Below are positions 46,348 through 55,217 of a DNA stretch of 64,000 bases, in pieces. Below the pieces are notes generated by a model. It saw only the letters and a list, made by a program, of their open reading frames with translations. It had not been told where the DNA came from and made no database searches. Numbering within the stretch: the stretch's first letter is position 1; every line of letters starts with the position of its first letter. This DNA comes from Sphingomonas colocasiae (GTDB lineage: Bacteria > Pseudomonadota > Alphaproteobacteria > Sphingomonadales > Sphingomonadaceae), in NCBI RefSeq assembly GCF_019880585.1, contig NZ_JAINVV010000013.1, positions 239,734 to 303,733 of the forward strand. Direction: 5' to 3'. The translations under genes were made by a program, and so were the position numbers.

Positions 46348-49224
46348 ATGACCGAAAAACCCGACTATCGCGACACCGTCTTCCTGCCGAAGACCGATTT
46401 CCCCATGAAGGCCGGACTGGCCCAGAAGGAACCGGCGATTCAGGCGCGTTGGGAGAAGATCGACCTCTACGGCAAGCTGCGCGCCCAGCGCGCCGGCAGC
46501 GAGCGCTTCATCCTGCATGACGGCCCGCCCTACGCCAATGGCGACATCCATATGGGCCATGCGATGAACAAGGTGCTGAAGGACATCGTCGTCCGCAGCC
46601 AGTCGCTGCTGGGCAAGGATGCGCCCTATGTTCCGGGTTGGGATTGCCACGGCCTTCCGATCGAATGGAAGATCGAGGAAGAATATCGCAAGAAGAAGCT
46701 GAACAAGGACGAGGTTCCCCCGGCCGAATTCCGCGCCGAATGCCGCGCCTATGCCGAAAAATGGGTCGCGGTGCAGCGCGGGCAGTTCGAACGGCTGGGC
46801 GTCATGGGCGACTGGGACGATCCCTATCTGACCATGAAGTTCGAGGCCGAGGCCGCGATCGTCGGCGAACTGCTCAAATTCGCCGAGACCGGACAGCTTT
46901 ATCGCGGCGCCAAGCCCGTGATGTGGTCGCCCGTAGAGAAGACCGCGCTCGCCGAGGCCGAGGTGGAATATGAAGACGTGGTCTCGACGCAGATCGATGT
47001 TGCCTTCGAGATTGTCGAAAGCGCGATCCCCGAACTGATCGGCGTGCAGGCCGTCGTCTGGACGACGACTCCCTGGACGATCCCGGTCAACCAGGCGCTG
47101 AGCTTTGGGGCGGAGATCCAGTACGGCGTCTACACGGCGCCGGAGTCCGGGGCGCGGTTCCTGATCGCCGAGGAACTGGCGGAAACCTTCCAGACGCGGA
47201 CGGGCCTGACGCTCGCCGCCACGACGCGGATCAAGGGCGCCGATCTCGCTGGCACCATCGCGCGCCATCCGATGCATCATCTCGGCGGCTTCTTCGCCAA
47301 GCCCCGCCCCTTCCTGGCGGGCGATTTCGTCACCACCGACGCGGGCACCGGCCTCGTCCATATGTCGCCCGATCATGGCGAGGACGATTTCCTGCTCTGC
47401 AAGGAAAACGGCATCGATCCGGTCTTCGCGGTCGACGACGCCGGCATGTACCGGCCCGACTGGCTGTGGCTGGGCGGCCAGGGCAGCGTGATCAACAAGA
47501 AGTTCGTCGCATCGGACGGCCCGATCTGCACTGATCTGCGCGCGGCCGGCGCGCTGCTCGCCGCGTCCGACGACTTTTCGCATAGCTATCCGCATAGCTG
47601 GCGGTCCAAGGCGAAGATCATCTTCCGCTGCACGCCGCAATGGTTCATCCCGATGGATCGGCCGAGTTCCCCTCTCCCCTTCAGGGGAGAGGGCCAGGGT
47701 GTGGGGGAGTCGACACCCGTCGTGGAGCTGGACGTTCCCCACCCCAACCCCTCCCCTGAAGGGGAGGGGCTTGTTCTGGGCCATGCCCAGGGCAATGGCG
47801 CGACGCTGCGCCAGATCGCGCTCGATGCGATCGCGCACACGCGCTGGGTGCCGGAAAAGTCGCGCAACCGCATCAACGCGATGGTCGAGGGGCGCCCGGA
47901 TTGGGTAATCAGCCGCCAGCGCGCCTGGGGCGTGCCGATCGCGCTGTATGTCCATCGCCAGACCGGCGAATATCTGGTCGACACGCGGGTCAACGCCCGC
48001 ATCGTCGAGGCGTTCATCGCCGGCGGCGCCGATGCCTGGTATCAGGCGGACCATCAGGCCCTGCTCGGCCCCGATTATGATCTCGCCAATTACGAGGTCA
48101 TCACCGACATTCTCGACGTCTGGTTCGACAGCGGCTCGACGCACGCCTTCGTGGTCGAGCAACGCTATGGCGAGGGCGTTCGCGCCAACCTGTATGTCGA
48201 GGGATCGGACCAGCATCGCGGCTGGTTCCAGTCTTCGCTGCTCGAATCGAGCGGCACGCGTGGCCGCGCGCCCTATGACGCGGTGCTGACGCACGGCTTC
48301 GCGCTCGACGGCCAGGGCAAGAAGATGTCCAAGTCGCTTGGTAACGTCGTCGATCCGCTCAAGATCATCGGCGAGAGCGGCGCGGACATCCTGCGCATGT
48401 GGGTCGCATCTGTCGATTATTTCGAGGATGTCCGCATCGGCAAGGAGATCCTGGCCGGCACGTCGGACGCGTATCGCAAGCTCCGCAACAGCTTCCGCTA
48501 CCTGCTCGGCGCGCTCGACGGCTTCACCGAGGCGGAGGCGGTTCCGGTCGCCGAGATGCCCGAGCTCGAACGCTATGCGCTGCACCTGCTCGCGACGCTC
48601 GACGCCGATCTGCGCGCCGCCACCGACGGCTTCGAGTTCAACCGCTATATCCGCGCGCTGACCGATTTCGCCAATGAGGACCTGTCGGCCTTCTTCTTCG
48701 ATATCCGCAAGGACTGCCTCTATTGCGACGCGCCGTCTGATCCGAAGCGGCGCGCCTATCGCACCGTGCTCGACAGGCTGTTTCATGCGCTGGTGCGCTA
48801 TGCGGCGCCGATCATCCCCTTCACCGCCGAGGAAGTCTGGCAGAGCCGCTTCCCCGACGAGGACGGATCGGTGCACATGCTCGTCTGGCCGGAGGTCGAT
48901 GCCGGCTGGGCCGATCCGGCGCTGGGCGCCAAATGGCAATCGGTGCGCGCGCGCCGCGAAAGCGTGACCGAGGCGATCGAACCGCTGCGCCGCGACAAGG
49001 TCGTCCGCTCCAGCCTGGAGGCCGAAGTGATCGTTCCCGATCTCGCGGGCCTCTCGGCCGAGGATTTCGCGGAGATCTGCATCGTCGCCAGCGCCACCGC
49101 CGGTGACGCGGTTTCGGTCGAGCGCACCGAAAAGGCGAAGTGCGGGCGCTGCTGGCGGCACCTGCCCGAGGTCACCGAGGACGGCGATCTGTGCGGGCGC
49201 TGCGAAACGGTGGTGAATGGCTGA
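46348..49224 (+). CDS. ileS: Isoleucyl-tRNA synthetase with an in-frame repeat-derived insert
   Basis: 958 aa. HIGH motif HMGH (68-71) in ANGDIHMGHAMNK, the WDCHGLPIEWK block, the CP1 editing domain (about 200-390), KMSKS (about 660, GKKMSKSLGN) and the C-terminal zinc finger CGRCWRHL...CGRC. Residues about 441-476, between QWFIPMDRP and the RQIALDAIAHTRWVP block, have no counterpart that I know in related enzymes. They are the translation of two inverted palindromic repeats (see 47668). The frame stays open and the flanks are intact, so the protein is probably functional. lspA follows. Confidence 0.97.
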   Translation: MTEKPDYRDTVFLPKTDFPMKAGLAQKEPAIQARWEKIDLYGKLRAQRAGSERFILHDGPPYANGDIHMGHAMNKVLKDIVVRSQSLLGKDAPYVPGWDCHGLPIEWKIEEEYRKKKLNKDEVPPAEFRAECRAYAEKWVAVQRGQFERLGVMGDWDDPYLTMKFEAEAAIVGELLKFAETGQLYRGAKPVMWSPVEKTALAEAEVEYEDVVSTQIDVAFEIVESAIPELIGVQAVVWTTTPWTIPVNQALSFGAEIQYGVYTAPESGARFLIAEELAETFQTRTGLTLAATTRIKGADLAGTIARHPMHHLGGFFAKPRPFLAGDFVTTDAGTGLVHMSPDHGEDDFLLCKENGIDPVFAVDDAGMYRPDWLWLGGQGSVINKKFVASDGPICTDLRAAGALLAASDDFSHSYPHSWRSKAKIIFRCTPQWFIPMDRPSSPLPFRGEGQGVGESTPVVELDVPHPNPSPEGEGLVLGHAQGNGATLRQIALDAIAHTRWVPEKSRNRINAMVEGRPDWVISRQRAWGVPIALYVHRQTGEYLVDTRVNARIVEAFIAGGADAWYQADHQALLGPDYDLANYEVITDILDVWFDSGSTHAFVVEQRYGEGVRANLYVEGSDQHRGWFQSSLLESSGTRGRAPYDAVLTHGFALDGQGKKMSKSLGNVVDPLKIIGESGADILRMWVASVDYFEDVRIGKEILAGTSDAYRKLRNSFRYLLGALDGFTEAEAVPVAEMPELERYALHLLATLDADLRAATDGFEFNRYIRALTDFANEDLSAFFFDIRKDCLYCDAPSDPKRRAYRTVLDRLFHALVRYAAPIIPFTAEEVWQSRFPDEDGSVHMLVWPEVDAGWADPALGAKWQSVRARRESVTEAIEPLRRDKVVRSSLEAEVIVPDLAGLSAEDFAEICIVASATAGDAVSVERTEKAKCGRCWRHLPEVTEDGDLCGRCETVVNG
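47668..47773. repeat. Inverted pair of REP/BIME-like palindromes inside ileS
   Basis: CCCTCTCCCCTTCAGGGGAG followed by GGCCAGGGTGTGGGGGA, then, inverted, TCCCCACCCCAACC and CTCCCCTGAAGGGGAGGGGC. Each half contains its own palindrome (CTCCCCTTCAGGGGAG type), and the halves are inverted relative to each other. It is translated as SPLPFRGEGQGVGE...PHPNPSPEGEG. Confidence 0.85.
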
Positions 49225-49307
49225 TCCCTGTGGCGGGGATCGGCCGGTTCCCCCCTTCCGACATCTCCCGTTTCCGCTTTCGCGGGAATGGCAGTAAAGG
49301 GTTTCCG

Positions 49308-49838
49308 ATGACCGAAGCCATCCGTTCCCATCGCCGTCTCGGCCTGATCCTGGCGTTTGCGATCTTCGTCGCGGACCAGCTCGTCAAATATGTCGTCACC
49401 GGCCCGCTGGGCGTGGACGGCTATGGCAAGTCGCTGGAGATCCTGCCCTTCTTCAACCTCACCTATGTCGAGAATTACGGCGTCTCGATGGGCTTCCTGC
49501 GCGCCGACAGCGAGGCGATGCGCTGGGGGCTCGTCGCCCTCACCATCGCGATCAGCGTGGGCGTGACGGTGTGGATGTGGAAGGAGAAGCGCCGCGCCGA
49601 TATATTGGGCCTGGGGCTCGTGCTGGGCGGTGCGCTGGGCAATATCGTCGATCGCGTGCGCTTCGGCCATGTCGTCGATTTCGCGGATCTCCATTTCGGC
49701 GAGATCCGTCCCTTTTTGATTTTCAACGTCGCCGATGCTGCTATTACCATCGGTGTGCTCATCCTGCTCGTGCGCGCGCTGCTGGTGCGCGACAAGGCCG
49801 GGGATGCGGCGAATGGTACGGAGACTGTGGATGCGTAA
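49308..49838 (+). CDS. lspA: Lipoprotein signal peptidase
   Basis: 176 aa from ATG 49308 (AAAGGG upstream). Four TM segments (about 12-27, 66-84, 92-110, 137-157). The catalytic Asp pair lies in GNIVDRVRFGHVVDFAD and FNVADAAITIG. It cleaves prolipoproteins at the lipobox. The ileS-lspA order is common. The short gap to ileS contains a degenerate copy of the CCCGCGAAAGCGGGAATG-type repeat. It overlaps the DUF3035 gene by 8 nt. Confidence 0.96.
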   Translation: MTEAIRSHRRLGLILAFAIFVADQLVKYVVTGPLGVDGYGKSLEILPFFNLTYVENYGVSMGFLRADSEAMRWGLVALTIAISVGVTVWMWKEKRRADILGLGLVLGGALGNIVDRVRFGHVVDFADLHFGEIRPFLIFNVADAAITIGVLILLVRALLVRDKAGDAANGTETVDA

Positions 49839-50247
49839 GCCGGCATTGATCGCAACTCTGGGGATGGCCTTGGCCGGCCTGTCCGCGTGCGGATCGAGCG
49901 GCTATCTGGACCGTGAACGCCCCGATGAATTCGCCGTCACGCGCAATGCGCCGCTGGTGATTCCGCCCGATTTCGCATTGGTGCCGCCGGCCCCCGGCGC
50001 GCCCCGCGCGGTGGAGGCGGATTCGAGCACCCAGGCGCTTCAGGCGATGTTCGGCGGGCCTTCGGCGCGCAGCGCGGCCGAAAGCGGCGTCGTCAGCCAG
50101 GCGGGCGGCGCGCGTTCCTCGGCGGGCATCCGTTCGGACGTCGGCGATCCCAAGACCGATGTGGTCGACAAGGGCGCCGTGACGCGCGACATCATCGCCG
50201 CGCCCGAAGGCGATGGCCAGGACGCGCGCGCCAAGACGCCGCAATAA
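49831..50247 (+). CDS. DUF3035 lipoprotein
   Basis: 138 aa from ATG 49831 (GGAG 7 nt upstream, overlapping the end of lspA). A signal peptide with lipobox LSACGSS is followed by DRERPDEFAVTRNAPLVIPPDF, the recognisable block of the DUF3035 family found next to lspA in alphaproteobacteria. The rest is disordered and Ala/Ser/Gly-rich. An outer-membrane assembly accessory role has been proposed for related lipoproteins, but nothing in the sequence proves it here. Confidence 0.85.
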   Translation: MRKPALIATLGMALAGLSACGSSGYLDRERPDEFAVTRNAPLVIPPDFALVPPAPGAPRAVEADSSTQALQAMFGGPSARSAAESGVVSQAGGARSSAGIRSDVGDPKTDVVDKGAVTRDIIAAPEGDGQDARAKTPQ

Positions 50248-50251
50248 TCGC

Positions 50252-50275
50252 CGCGCCGGGTGCCCGGCGCGCCTT
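50252..50275 (+). terminator. Rho-independent-like terminator after the DUF3035 gene
   Basis: CGCGCCGGG-TG-CCCGGCGCG (9 bp) followed by CCTTTCAT, immediately after the stop at 50247. The remaining 275 nt to the convergent porin stop show no gene. Confidence 0.75.
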
Positions 50276-50549
50276 TCATCGTCCGATGATGTGAAAAGGG
50301 ACCGTGCACCCCCCGGTACGCGGCCCCTTCCCCCCTGTTGAGCCTGACCGCCGCGACACAAGACGTGACACGTCCCCGCGCGAGCCGGACATCAGGCTCC
50401 CCCCAACTCGTGGATCCCTGTCGCGGCGATGCGCGACCGGTTTCCGGAACATGCTGTAATTACGTTCAATCACAGCCGGTTCGCAAGTGTTTGTGATCGC
50501 GCCGCCGGACGACCGTCGCCGGCCACCCGCGCGGCGGATCAATGCCCCG

Positions 50550-51314
50550 TCAGAATGATACGCCGACCGATGCCACGACGCCCGCCTTGGCGATGTTCTT
50601 GCCGCTGATCGCGTTGAACGACGCACCGTCGGTATCGACATAGGACAGGCCGAACGACAGGTTCTTCCAGGCGTAGGTGGCGCCCACGCTCCAGTCGCTA
50701 TATTCCTTGCCGATCGTCAGGAAGCTCGGCCCGAAGCTGTGGCCGAAATGCGCCGCCACCGACAGGGGCGTGTTTGGAATGCCCGCCGACAGGTCCGCCG
50801 CCAGATAGAGATTGTCTTCCTTGCCGGCGCCTACCGAAAGCGCGTTGGACTTGGGCGCGTAATTGGCGGTCAGCTTGCCGGTGACGGGGCCGAATGTGTG
50901 CGAGACCGAGATATAGGGCTCGAAAAAGTCGCTGTCATAGCCGGGCACGATGTCCTCGGCGCCGGGGTAGTAATAATAAAGAACACCCATATCGAGCGTG
51001 GTGCCGCCCTCGAAGGTCTTCTTCCACCCGACGATGAAATCGATTTCCTGGTCGCCGCCGCCCGCGACATAATCGTCGATCGAGGACCCCCAGACCGTGG
51101 CGTAGAGGCCCGAATCATGGGAGACCGTGAAGCCGCCCTGCACGGCGAACTCCTTGTCGGTCTGCGAGATGCCACGGAAACGATAATCGGAGACCAATGT
51201 CGCGCTGCCCGAAAGCGTTATGCTGCTTTCTTCCTCGGGTGCGTCCTGCGCGAAGGCAGGGGTTGCGAGCATGGCGATAGCCAAGGCCGTGAGGCCGGTG
51301 ATGGACGTGCGCAT
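50550..51314 (-). CDS. TorF-family putative porin (TIGR02001-type)
   Basis: 254 aa from ATG 51314 (AAAGGAAC upstream). A signal peptide ends at PAFAQ. Then comes the ITLSGSATLVSDYRFRGISQTDKEFAVQ-type opening typical of this family and an aromatic, Gly-rich beta-barrel ending in VGVSF. Transported solute unknown. As I recall, in related genomes such genes often lie beside glnK-amtB; those genes are not in this window. Confidence 0.88.
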   Translation of the reverse strand: MRTSITGLTALAIAMLATPAFAQDAPEEESSITLSGSATLVSDYRFRGISQTDKEFAVQGGFTVSHDSGLYATVWGSSIDDYVAGGGDQEIDFIVGWKKTFEGGTTLDMGVLYYYYPGAEDIVPGYDSDFFEPYISVSHTFGPVTGKLTANYAPKSNALSVGAGKEDNLYLAADLSAGIPNTPLSVAAHFGHSFGPSFLTIGKEYSDWSVGATYAWKNLSFGLSYVDTDGASFNAISGKNIAKAGVVASVGVSF

Positions 51315-51418
51315 GATGTTCCTTTCTGGTTCAATGCGTCGTCCCGCCTGCGTTCCCGGCTTCGCTTCTCTGGAAAAACCGGAGCGAATTACCTTGGGAA
51401 CGATCGAAAGATGGCGGA

Positions 51419-51447
51419 TTGTGCTGCGGTGCACAAGATTATTGTGC
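51419..51447. promoter_or_regulatory. Three alternating TTGTGC/GCACAA half-sites
   Basis: TTGTGC-N6-GCACAA-N5-TTGTGC gives two overlapping inverted repeats, about 105 nt upstream of both the porin gene and the divergent 51550 gene. Candidate operator; the protein that binds it is unknown. Confidence 0.4.
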
Positions 51448-51549
51448 GGACGCTGGCAGCGATCGGCCCCGCCTGTTGCGGCAGCGCAACACCAGCCCCG
51501 GTCAACGGGATAAGCCTTTGTTAGGACTGGCCGGGATAGGATTTGCACC

Positions 51550-51891
51550 ATGTCCAATCTCGGCAATTCCCCGACCATCGAGGCACGGCCCGCGCCGGCC
51601 GAACAGATCGCGCAGCTCCGCGCGATCCGTGCGCTGGTGGACGAACTGGCGGGCAACGCGCCCGACAACGGCGCGACGGCCGAGGATCTGGACCGACGCT
51701 ATGATCATGCTTCGTCGATCGTGCAGCGGCGCTTCGACGCACTGGCCGGGGAAACCGCGGCCTATGCCGCCGATGGGCTCTCCGCGCTGATCGCCGGACG
51801 CGGCGCCGGCGCCATGGTGGCAGGCGCGGCCGCGCACCTGGCTCGCGAGATGGCGCGTTCGATCCGTCGCATGGAAATGCTGCTGAGCTGA
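51550..51891 (+). CDS. Hypothetical helical protein
   Basis: 113 aa from ATG 51550 (AGGA upstream). No signal peptide. Ala-rich, predicted all-helical, with a Gly/Ala segment (SALIAGRGAGAMVAGAAAHLA, about 76-96) that could be membrane-active. I do not recognise a family. It is convergent with the mscS-type gene and divergent from the porin. Confidence 0.6.
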   Translation: MSNLGNSPTIEARPAPAEQIAQLRAIRALVDELAGNAPDNGATAEDLDRRYDHASSIVQRRFDALAGETAAYAADGLSALIAGRGAGAMVAGAAAHLAREMARSIRRMEMLLS

Positions 51892-51934
51892 GTTGATGCG
51901 GAGACGGGTGGGACCACCTGCCCGCCCCTCGGCC

Positions 51935-52882
51935 TCAAACCGGCGAGGTCGATCGCATCGTGATCTGGCGCTGCGGCAACGGCACCTCGATATCATTCTC
52001 GCGGAACAGCCGCCAAAGGCGGATGAGCACGTCCGACTTCACATTGGTGACGCCGCTTTCCGGGTCGCTGATCCAGACCAGTATCTCATATTCGATGCCG
52101 TTCTCGCCGAACGCCAGCATCCACACATTGGGCGCCGGATCATCCAGCACGCGCGGCGCCTCCCGCGTCGCGTCCATCATCAATCTCTGCACGAGATCCT
52201 GATCGCAGCCATAGGCCACCCGGACGGGAATATGGATGCGGACGTTGCGGTTGGAATAGGACCAGTTCTCCACTTCCTGGGTCATCAGATTCTCGTTGGG
52301 AATCAGATGTTCCTTGCCGTCGCGCGTGACGACGGAAACCGCGCGGATGCCGATCTTGTTCACCCAGCCGAAGCTCTCGCCGACCACGATCACGTCACCC
52401 GGCTTGATCGACCGATCCATCAGCAGGATGATGCCGGCGATCAGATTGCCGAAGGTCTTTTGCAGGCCGAAGCCGACGGCGAGGCCGAGCGCGCCGGAAA
52501 AGACCGCGAGCGCGGTCAGATCGATGCCGAGCAGGTCTATGCCGACGAAAAAGGCGGCGACGACCAGCGCGATGCCGACGATCTTTTCGGCCAGCAGGCG
52601 CTGCGTCGCGTCGAGCGCGTCGGTGCGGCGGATATAGCGGCGCAGCAGGCGATGGGTCAGCCGCACGCCGACATAGAGCGCGATGCCGATGACGACGAGC
52701 CGGCTGCCGCTGAGCAGCGACACGCGATAGCGGCCGGCCTCGAACCCGATCCGGTCCATCATCACGATCACCGGATCGAGCGCGGGCACCTGCCCCGAAA
52801 ACAGCACGAGCATCAGCGCGAGAACCATCAGGCCAATCAGCCAGCGGCCGATCGTCGCGACGCCGATCCGCGCCTGGCTCAT
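51935..52882 (-). CDS. MscS-family mechanosensitive ion channel
   Basis: 315 aa. Four hydrophobic segments (about 10-28, 55-75, 95-115, 120-150), with pore-helix sequence SGALGLAVGFGLQKTFGNLIAG and the beta domain GDVIVVGESFGWVNKIGIRAV. It releases solutes upon membrane tension. The start ATG 52882 overlaps the metC-type stop by 4 nt, so it is the third gene of an sseA-metC-mscS operon. Confidence 0.92.
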   Translation of the reverse strand: MSQARIGVATIGRWLIGLMVLALMLVLFSGQVPALDPVIVMMDRIGFEAGRYRVSLLSGSRLVVIGIALYVGVRLTHRLLRRYIRRTDALDATQRLLAEKIVGIALVVAAFFVGIDLLGIDLTALAVFSGALGLAVGFGLQKTFGNLIAGIILLMDRSIKPGDVIVVGESFGWVNKIGIRAVSVVTRDGKEHLIPNENLMTQEVENWSYSNRNVRIHIPVRVAYGCDQDLVQRLMMDATREAPRVLDDPAPNVWMLAFGENGIEYEILVWISDPESGVTNVKSDVLIRLWRLFRENDIEVPLPQRQITMRSTSPV

Positions 52883-54078
52883 CCGCGCGCCGCCCGGAAG
52901 CGATCGAGCCCGGCGGCAAGATCGGCGATCAGGTCGGCCGGATCCTCCAGTCCGATCTGAAGGCGAACGAGCGGCCCGGCCGCCATCCATGGCGTCGCGG
53001 TGCGAAGCGGGCCGGGATCCGCGGGGATGGCAAGGCTTTCATAGCCACCCCAGGAATAGCCGATGCCGAACAGTTCCAGCCCGTCGATCAGGGCGGCGCG
53101 CGCCGCATCGTCGCCATCCGCGAGCGTGAAGGCGAACAGCCCCGCCGCGCCGGAGAAATCGCGGCGCCATATCTCGTGCCCCGGGCAACCGGGCAAGGCC
53201 GGATGCAGGACGGAGGCGACATCCGCCTGTTCCGCCAGCCATTCCGCGACGGCCAGCGCGCTGGCCTGGTGGCGCTCCATCCGCACCGCGAGCGTGCGCA
53301 ATCCGCGCGCGCCGAGCCAGGCGTCGTCGGGACCGACATGCTGGCCAAGAGCATAGGTGGTGTTGCGCACGGCCGGCCAATATTCGGCGTTCGCCGTCAC
53401 CGATCCCAGCATCGCATCCGAATGGCCGACGATATATTTGGTGCAGGCCAGGATCGAGATATCCACGCCATGGCCGATCGCGGGGAACAGCAAGGGCGTC
53501 GCCCAGGTATTGTCGATCAGCGTCACCACGCCCCGCGCCTTCGCGGCGGCGCAGATGGCCGGCACGTCCTGCACTTCGAAGGTCAGGCTGCCGGGGCTTT
53601 CCATGAAGATCGCGCGCGTCTTCTCGCCGATCAGATCGGCGATCCCAGCCCCGATCATCGGGTCGTAATAGCGCGTCGTGACGCCGTAGCGACGAAGCAG
53701 GCCGTTGCAGAAAGCGCGCGTCGGATCATATGCGCTGTCGACCATCAGCAGTTCGTCGCCGGGCGAGAGCACCGCGAGCAGCGCGGTGGTGACCGCCGCC
53801 ACGCCCGAGGAATAGAGCAAGGTGCCTTCGGCGCCCGGCTCCATCTCGGTCAGCGCATCGGCGAGCGACCATTGGGTCGGCGTGCCGCGCCGGCCGTAAA
53901 AAAGCTTGTGATGCGTATCGCGATTGCGCGCGCGCATCTCCCCGACAGTGTCGTAGAGGATCGTCGAAGCGCGCCAGACGGGCGGATTGACCACGCCGCC
54001 CGTCCATTCCGGGCGACGCCCGGCCTGGACGAGCCGGGTCGCATCGCCATGCGCCTTCGCATCGCCCTTCCCGCTCAC
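52879..54078 (-). CDS. metC: Cystathionine beta-lyase (Cys/Met metabolism PLP enzyme)
   Basis: 399 aa. GTG 54078 is set by a 4-nt overlap with the sseA stop. PLP Lys lies in ACTKYIVGHSDAMLG. GTLLYSSGVAAVTTAL and TLIDNTWATPLLF are family blocks. It belongs to the gamma-subfamily of PLP enzymes. Cystathionine beta-lyase is the best guess from the YIVGHSD context, but MetB or MGL activity cannot be excluded by eye. Co-translation with a sulfurtransferase supports a sulfur amino acid role. Confidence 0.88.
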   Translation of the reverse strand: MSGKGDAKAHGDATRLVQAGRRPEWTGGVVNPPVWRASTILYDTVGEMRARNRDTHHKLFYGRRGTPTQWSLADALTEMEPGAEGTLLYSSGVAAVTTALLAVLSPGDELLMVDSAYDPTRAFCNGLLRRYGVTTRYYDPMIGAGIADLIGEKTRAIFMESPGSLTFEVQDVPAICAAAKARGVVTLIDNTWATPLLFPAIGHGVDISILACTKYIVGHSDAMLGSVTANAEYWPAVRNTTYALGQHVGPDDAWLGARGLRTLAVRMERHQASALAVAEWLAEQADVASVLHPALPGCPGHEIWRRDFSGAAGLFAFTLADGDDAARAALIDGLELFGIGYSWGGYESLAIPADPGPLRTATPWMAAGPLVRLQIGLEDPADLIADLAAGLDRFRAARG

Positions 54079-54914
54079 GCCTGGCCCGTCGCCTTGGGCG
54101 TGGTGAGATCGGCGCCCCATTCGCTCCACGAACCGTCATAGAGCGAGAGTTTCTGCGCACCCGCCAGCACCGCGCCGAAGAACAGCACCGATGCTGTGAT
54201 GCCCGATCCGCAGGTGGTGACCACCGGCTTTTCGAGATCGATGCCCGCCGCCTCGAACGCCGCGCGGATCCCCTCCGGGCTCTTCCAGCGGCCATCCGCC
54301 TCGAACATGTTGCCATAGGGCAGGTTCTTCGATCCCGGGATATGGCCGGCATGAGTGCGCGGGCGCGGATCGGGCTCCTGGCCGGTGAAGCGGGCGGCGC
54401 CGCGGGCATCGACGATCTGTTCCTTCTCGAACGCGACGACATCCTTCATCTGATCGAGCGTGCGCAGCGTCGCATCGTCCTTCCAGACGGTGAAGTGGCG
54501 GTGGCGCAGCTTTTCCTTGCCGCTCGCGACCTCGCGCCCCTCATCCTTCCACTTGGCGAAGCCGCCGTCGAGAACCGCGACATGGTGCGCGCCGAACAGC
54601 TTGAGCATCCACCAGGCGCGCGCCGCGGTGTGCAGCGAGGAATCGTCGTACAGCACGATGCGGCTGCCATCGCCCAGCCCCAGCGACTGCATGCGGCTGG
54701 CGAACTTCTCGGCCGGCGGCAGCATGTTGGGCAGATCGGTATTGGTGTCGATCAGATTTTCCAGATCCATGTAAACGGCACCGGGAATATGCGCCGCCTC
54801 GTACAGCGCGGCGGCATCGCCGCCGCCGGGCAGGAAATAGGTGGCGTCCACGACGCGCAGATCGGGAGCGCCCAGTTCGCCCGCCAGCCATTCGGTGGAA
54901 ACCAACATGTCCAT
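54075..54914 (-). CDS. sseA: 3-mercaptopyruvate sulfurtransferase (rhodanese family)
   Basis: 279 aa from ATG 54914 (GGGAG upstream). Two rhodanese domains (about 1-130 and 155-275). The active loop TTCGSGITAS (CGSGIT) in the second domain is the mercaptopyruvate sulfurtransferase form rather than the thiosulfate CRKGVT form. It is the first gene of the three-gene overlapping operon. Confidence 0.92.
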   Translation of the reverse strand: MDMLVSTEWLAGELGAPDLRVVDATYFLPGGGDAAALYEAAHIPGAVYMDLENLIDTNTDLPNMLPPAEKFASRMQSLGLGDGSRIVLYDDSSLHTAARAWWMLKLFGAHHVAVLDGGFAKWKDEGREVASGKEKLRHRHFTVWKDDATLRTLDQMKDVVAFEKEQIVDARGAARFTGQEPDPRPRTHAGHIPGSKNLPYGNMFEADGRWKSPEGIRAAFEAAGIDLEKPVVTTCGSGITASVLFFGAVLAGAQKLSLYDGSWSEWGADLTTPKATGQA

Positions 54915-55217
54915 AGATTTACGCTCCCGATTCCTGTTTCGACGGACCGTGACCATTTCGGGCCGAACGGTCCGCGCCGGTCAATGCCGTATCGATAGGG
55001 GCAAAGCCCGATTCCTGCCTAGACCATCCACGCGCCGGAGTGAATCAAACCGACGCATTTTCCGGCTTTCGCCCAAAAAACGCCGCATATCGCCCCCTGC
55101 CCGTTACGCCTTAATCACCCCCCGCGCCCGCGTCGAGACGACAAGGGTGCGCCGCCGATCCTTACCTAATCTTTACTCCTCGCGCTTAGCCTCGGCGCGC
55201 CCAAATGGAGTAGCCGC
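54915..55217. other. Divergent intergenic region between sseA and the PilZ gene
   Basis: About 300 nt with AT-richer stretches near 55060 and 55160-55185. It should hold promoters for both genes. No SAM-riboswitch-like or other RNA structure was recognised. Confidence 0.5.

Noticed and set aside
51448..51549. Sigma-54 promoter before the 51550 gene
   Set aside because: GG and GC dinucleotides were found but not at the required 10-nt separation.
54915..55217. SAM riboswitch upstream of sseA-metC
   Set aside because: No paired-stem pattern or conserved core could be recognised.
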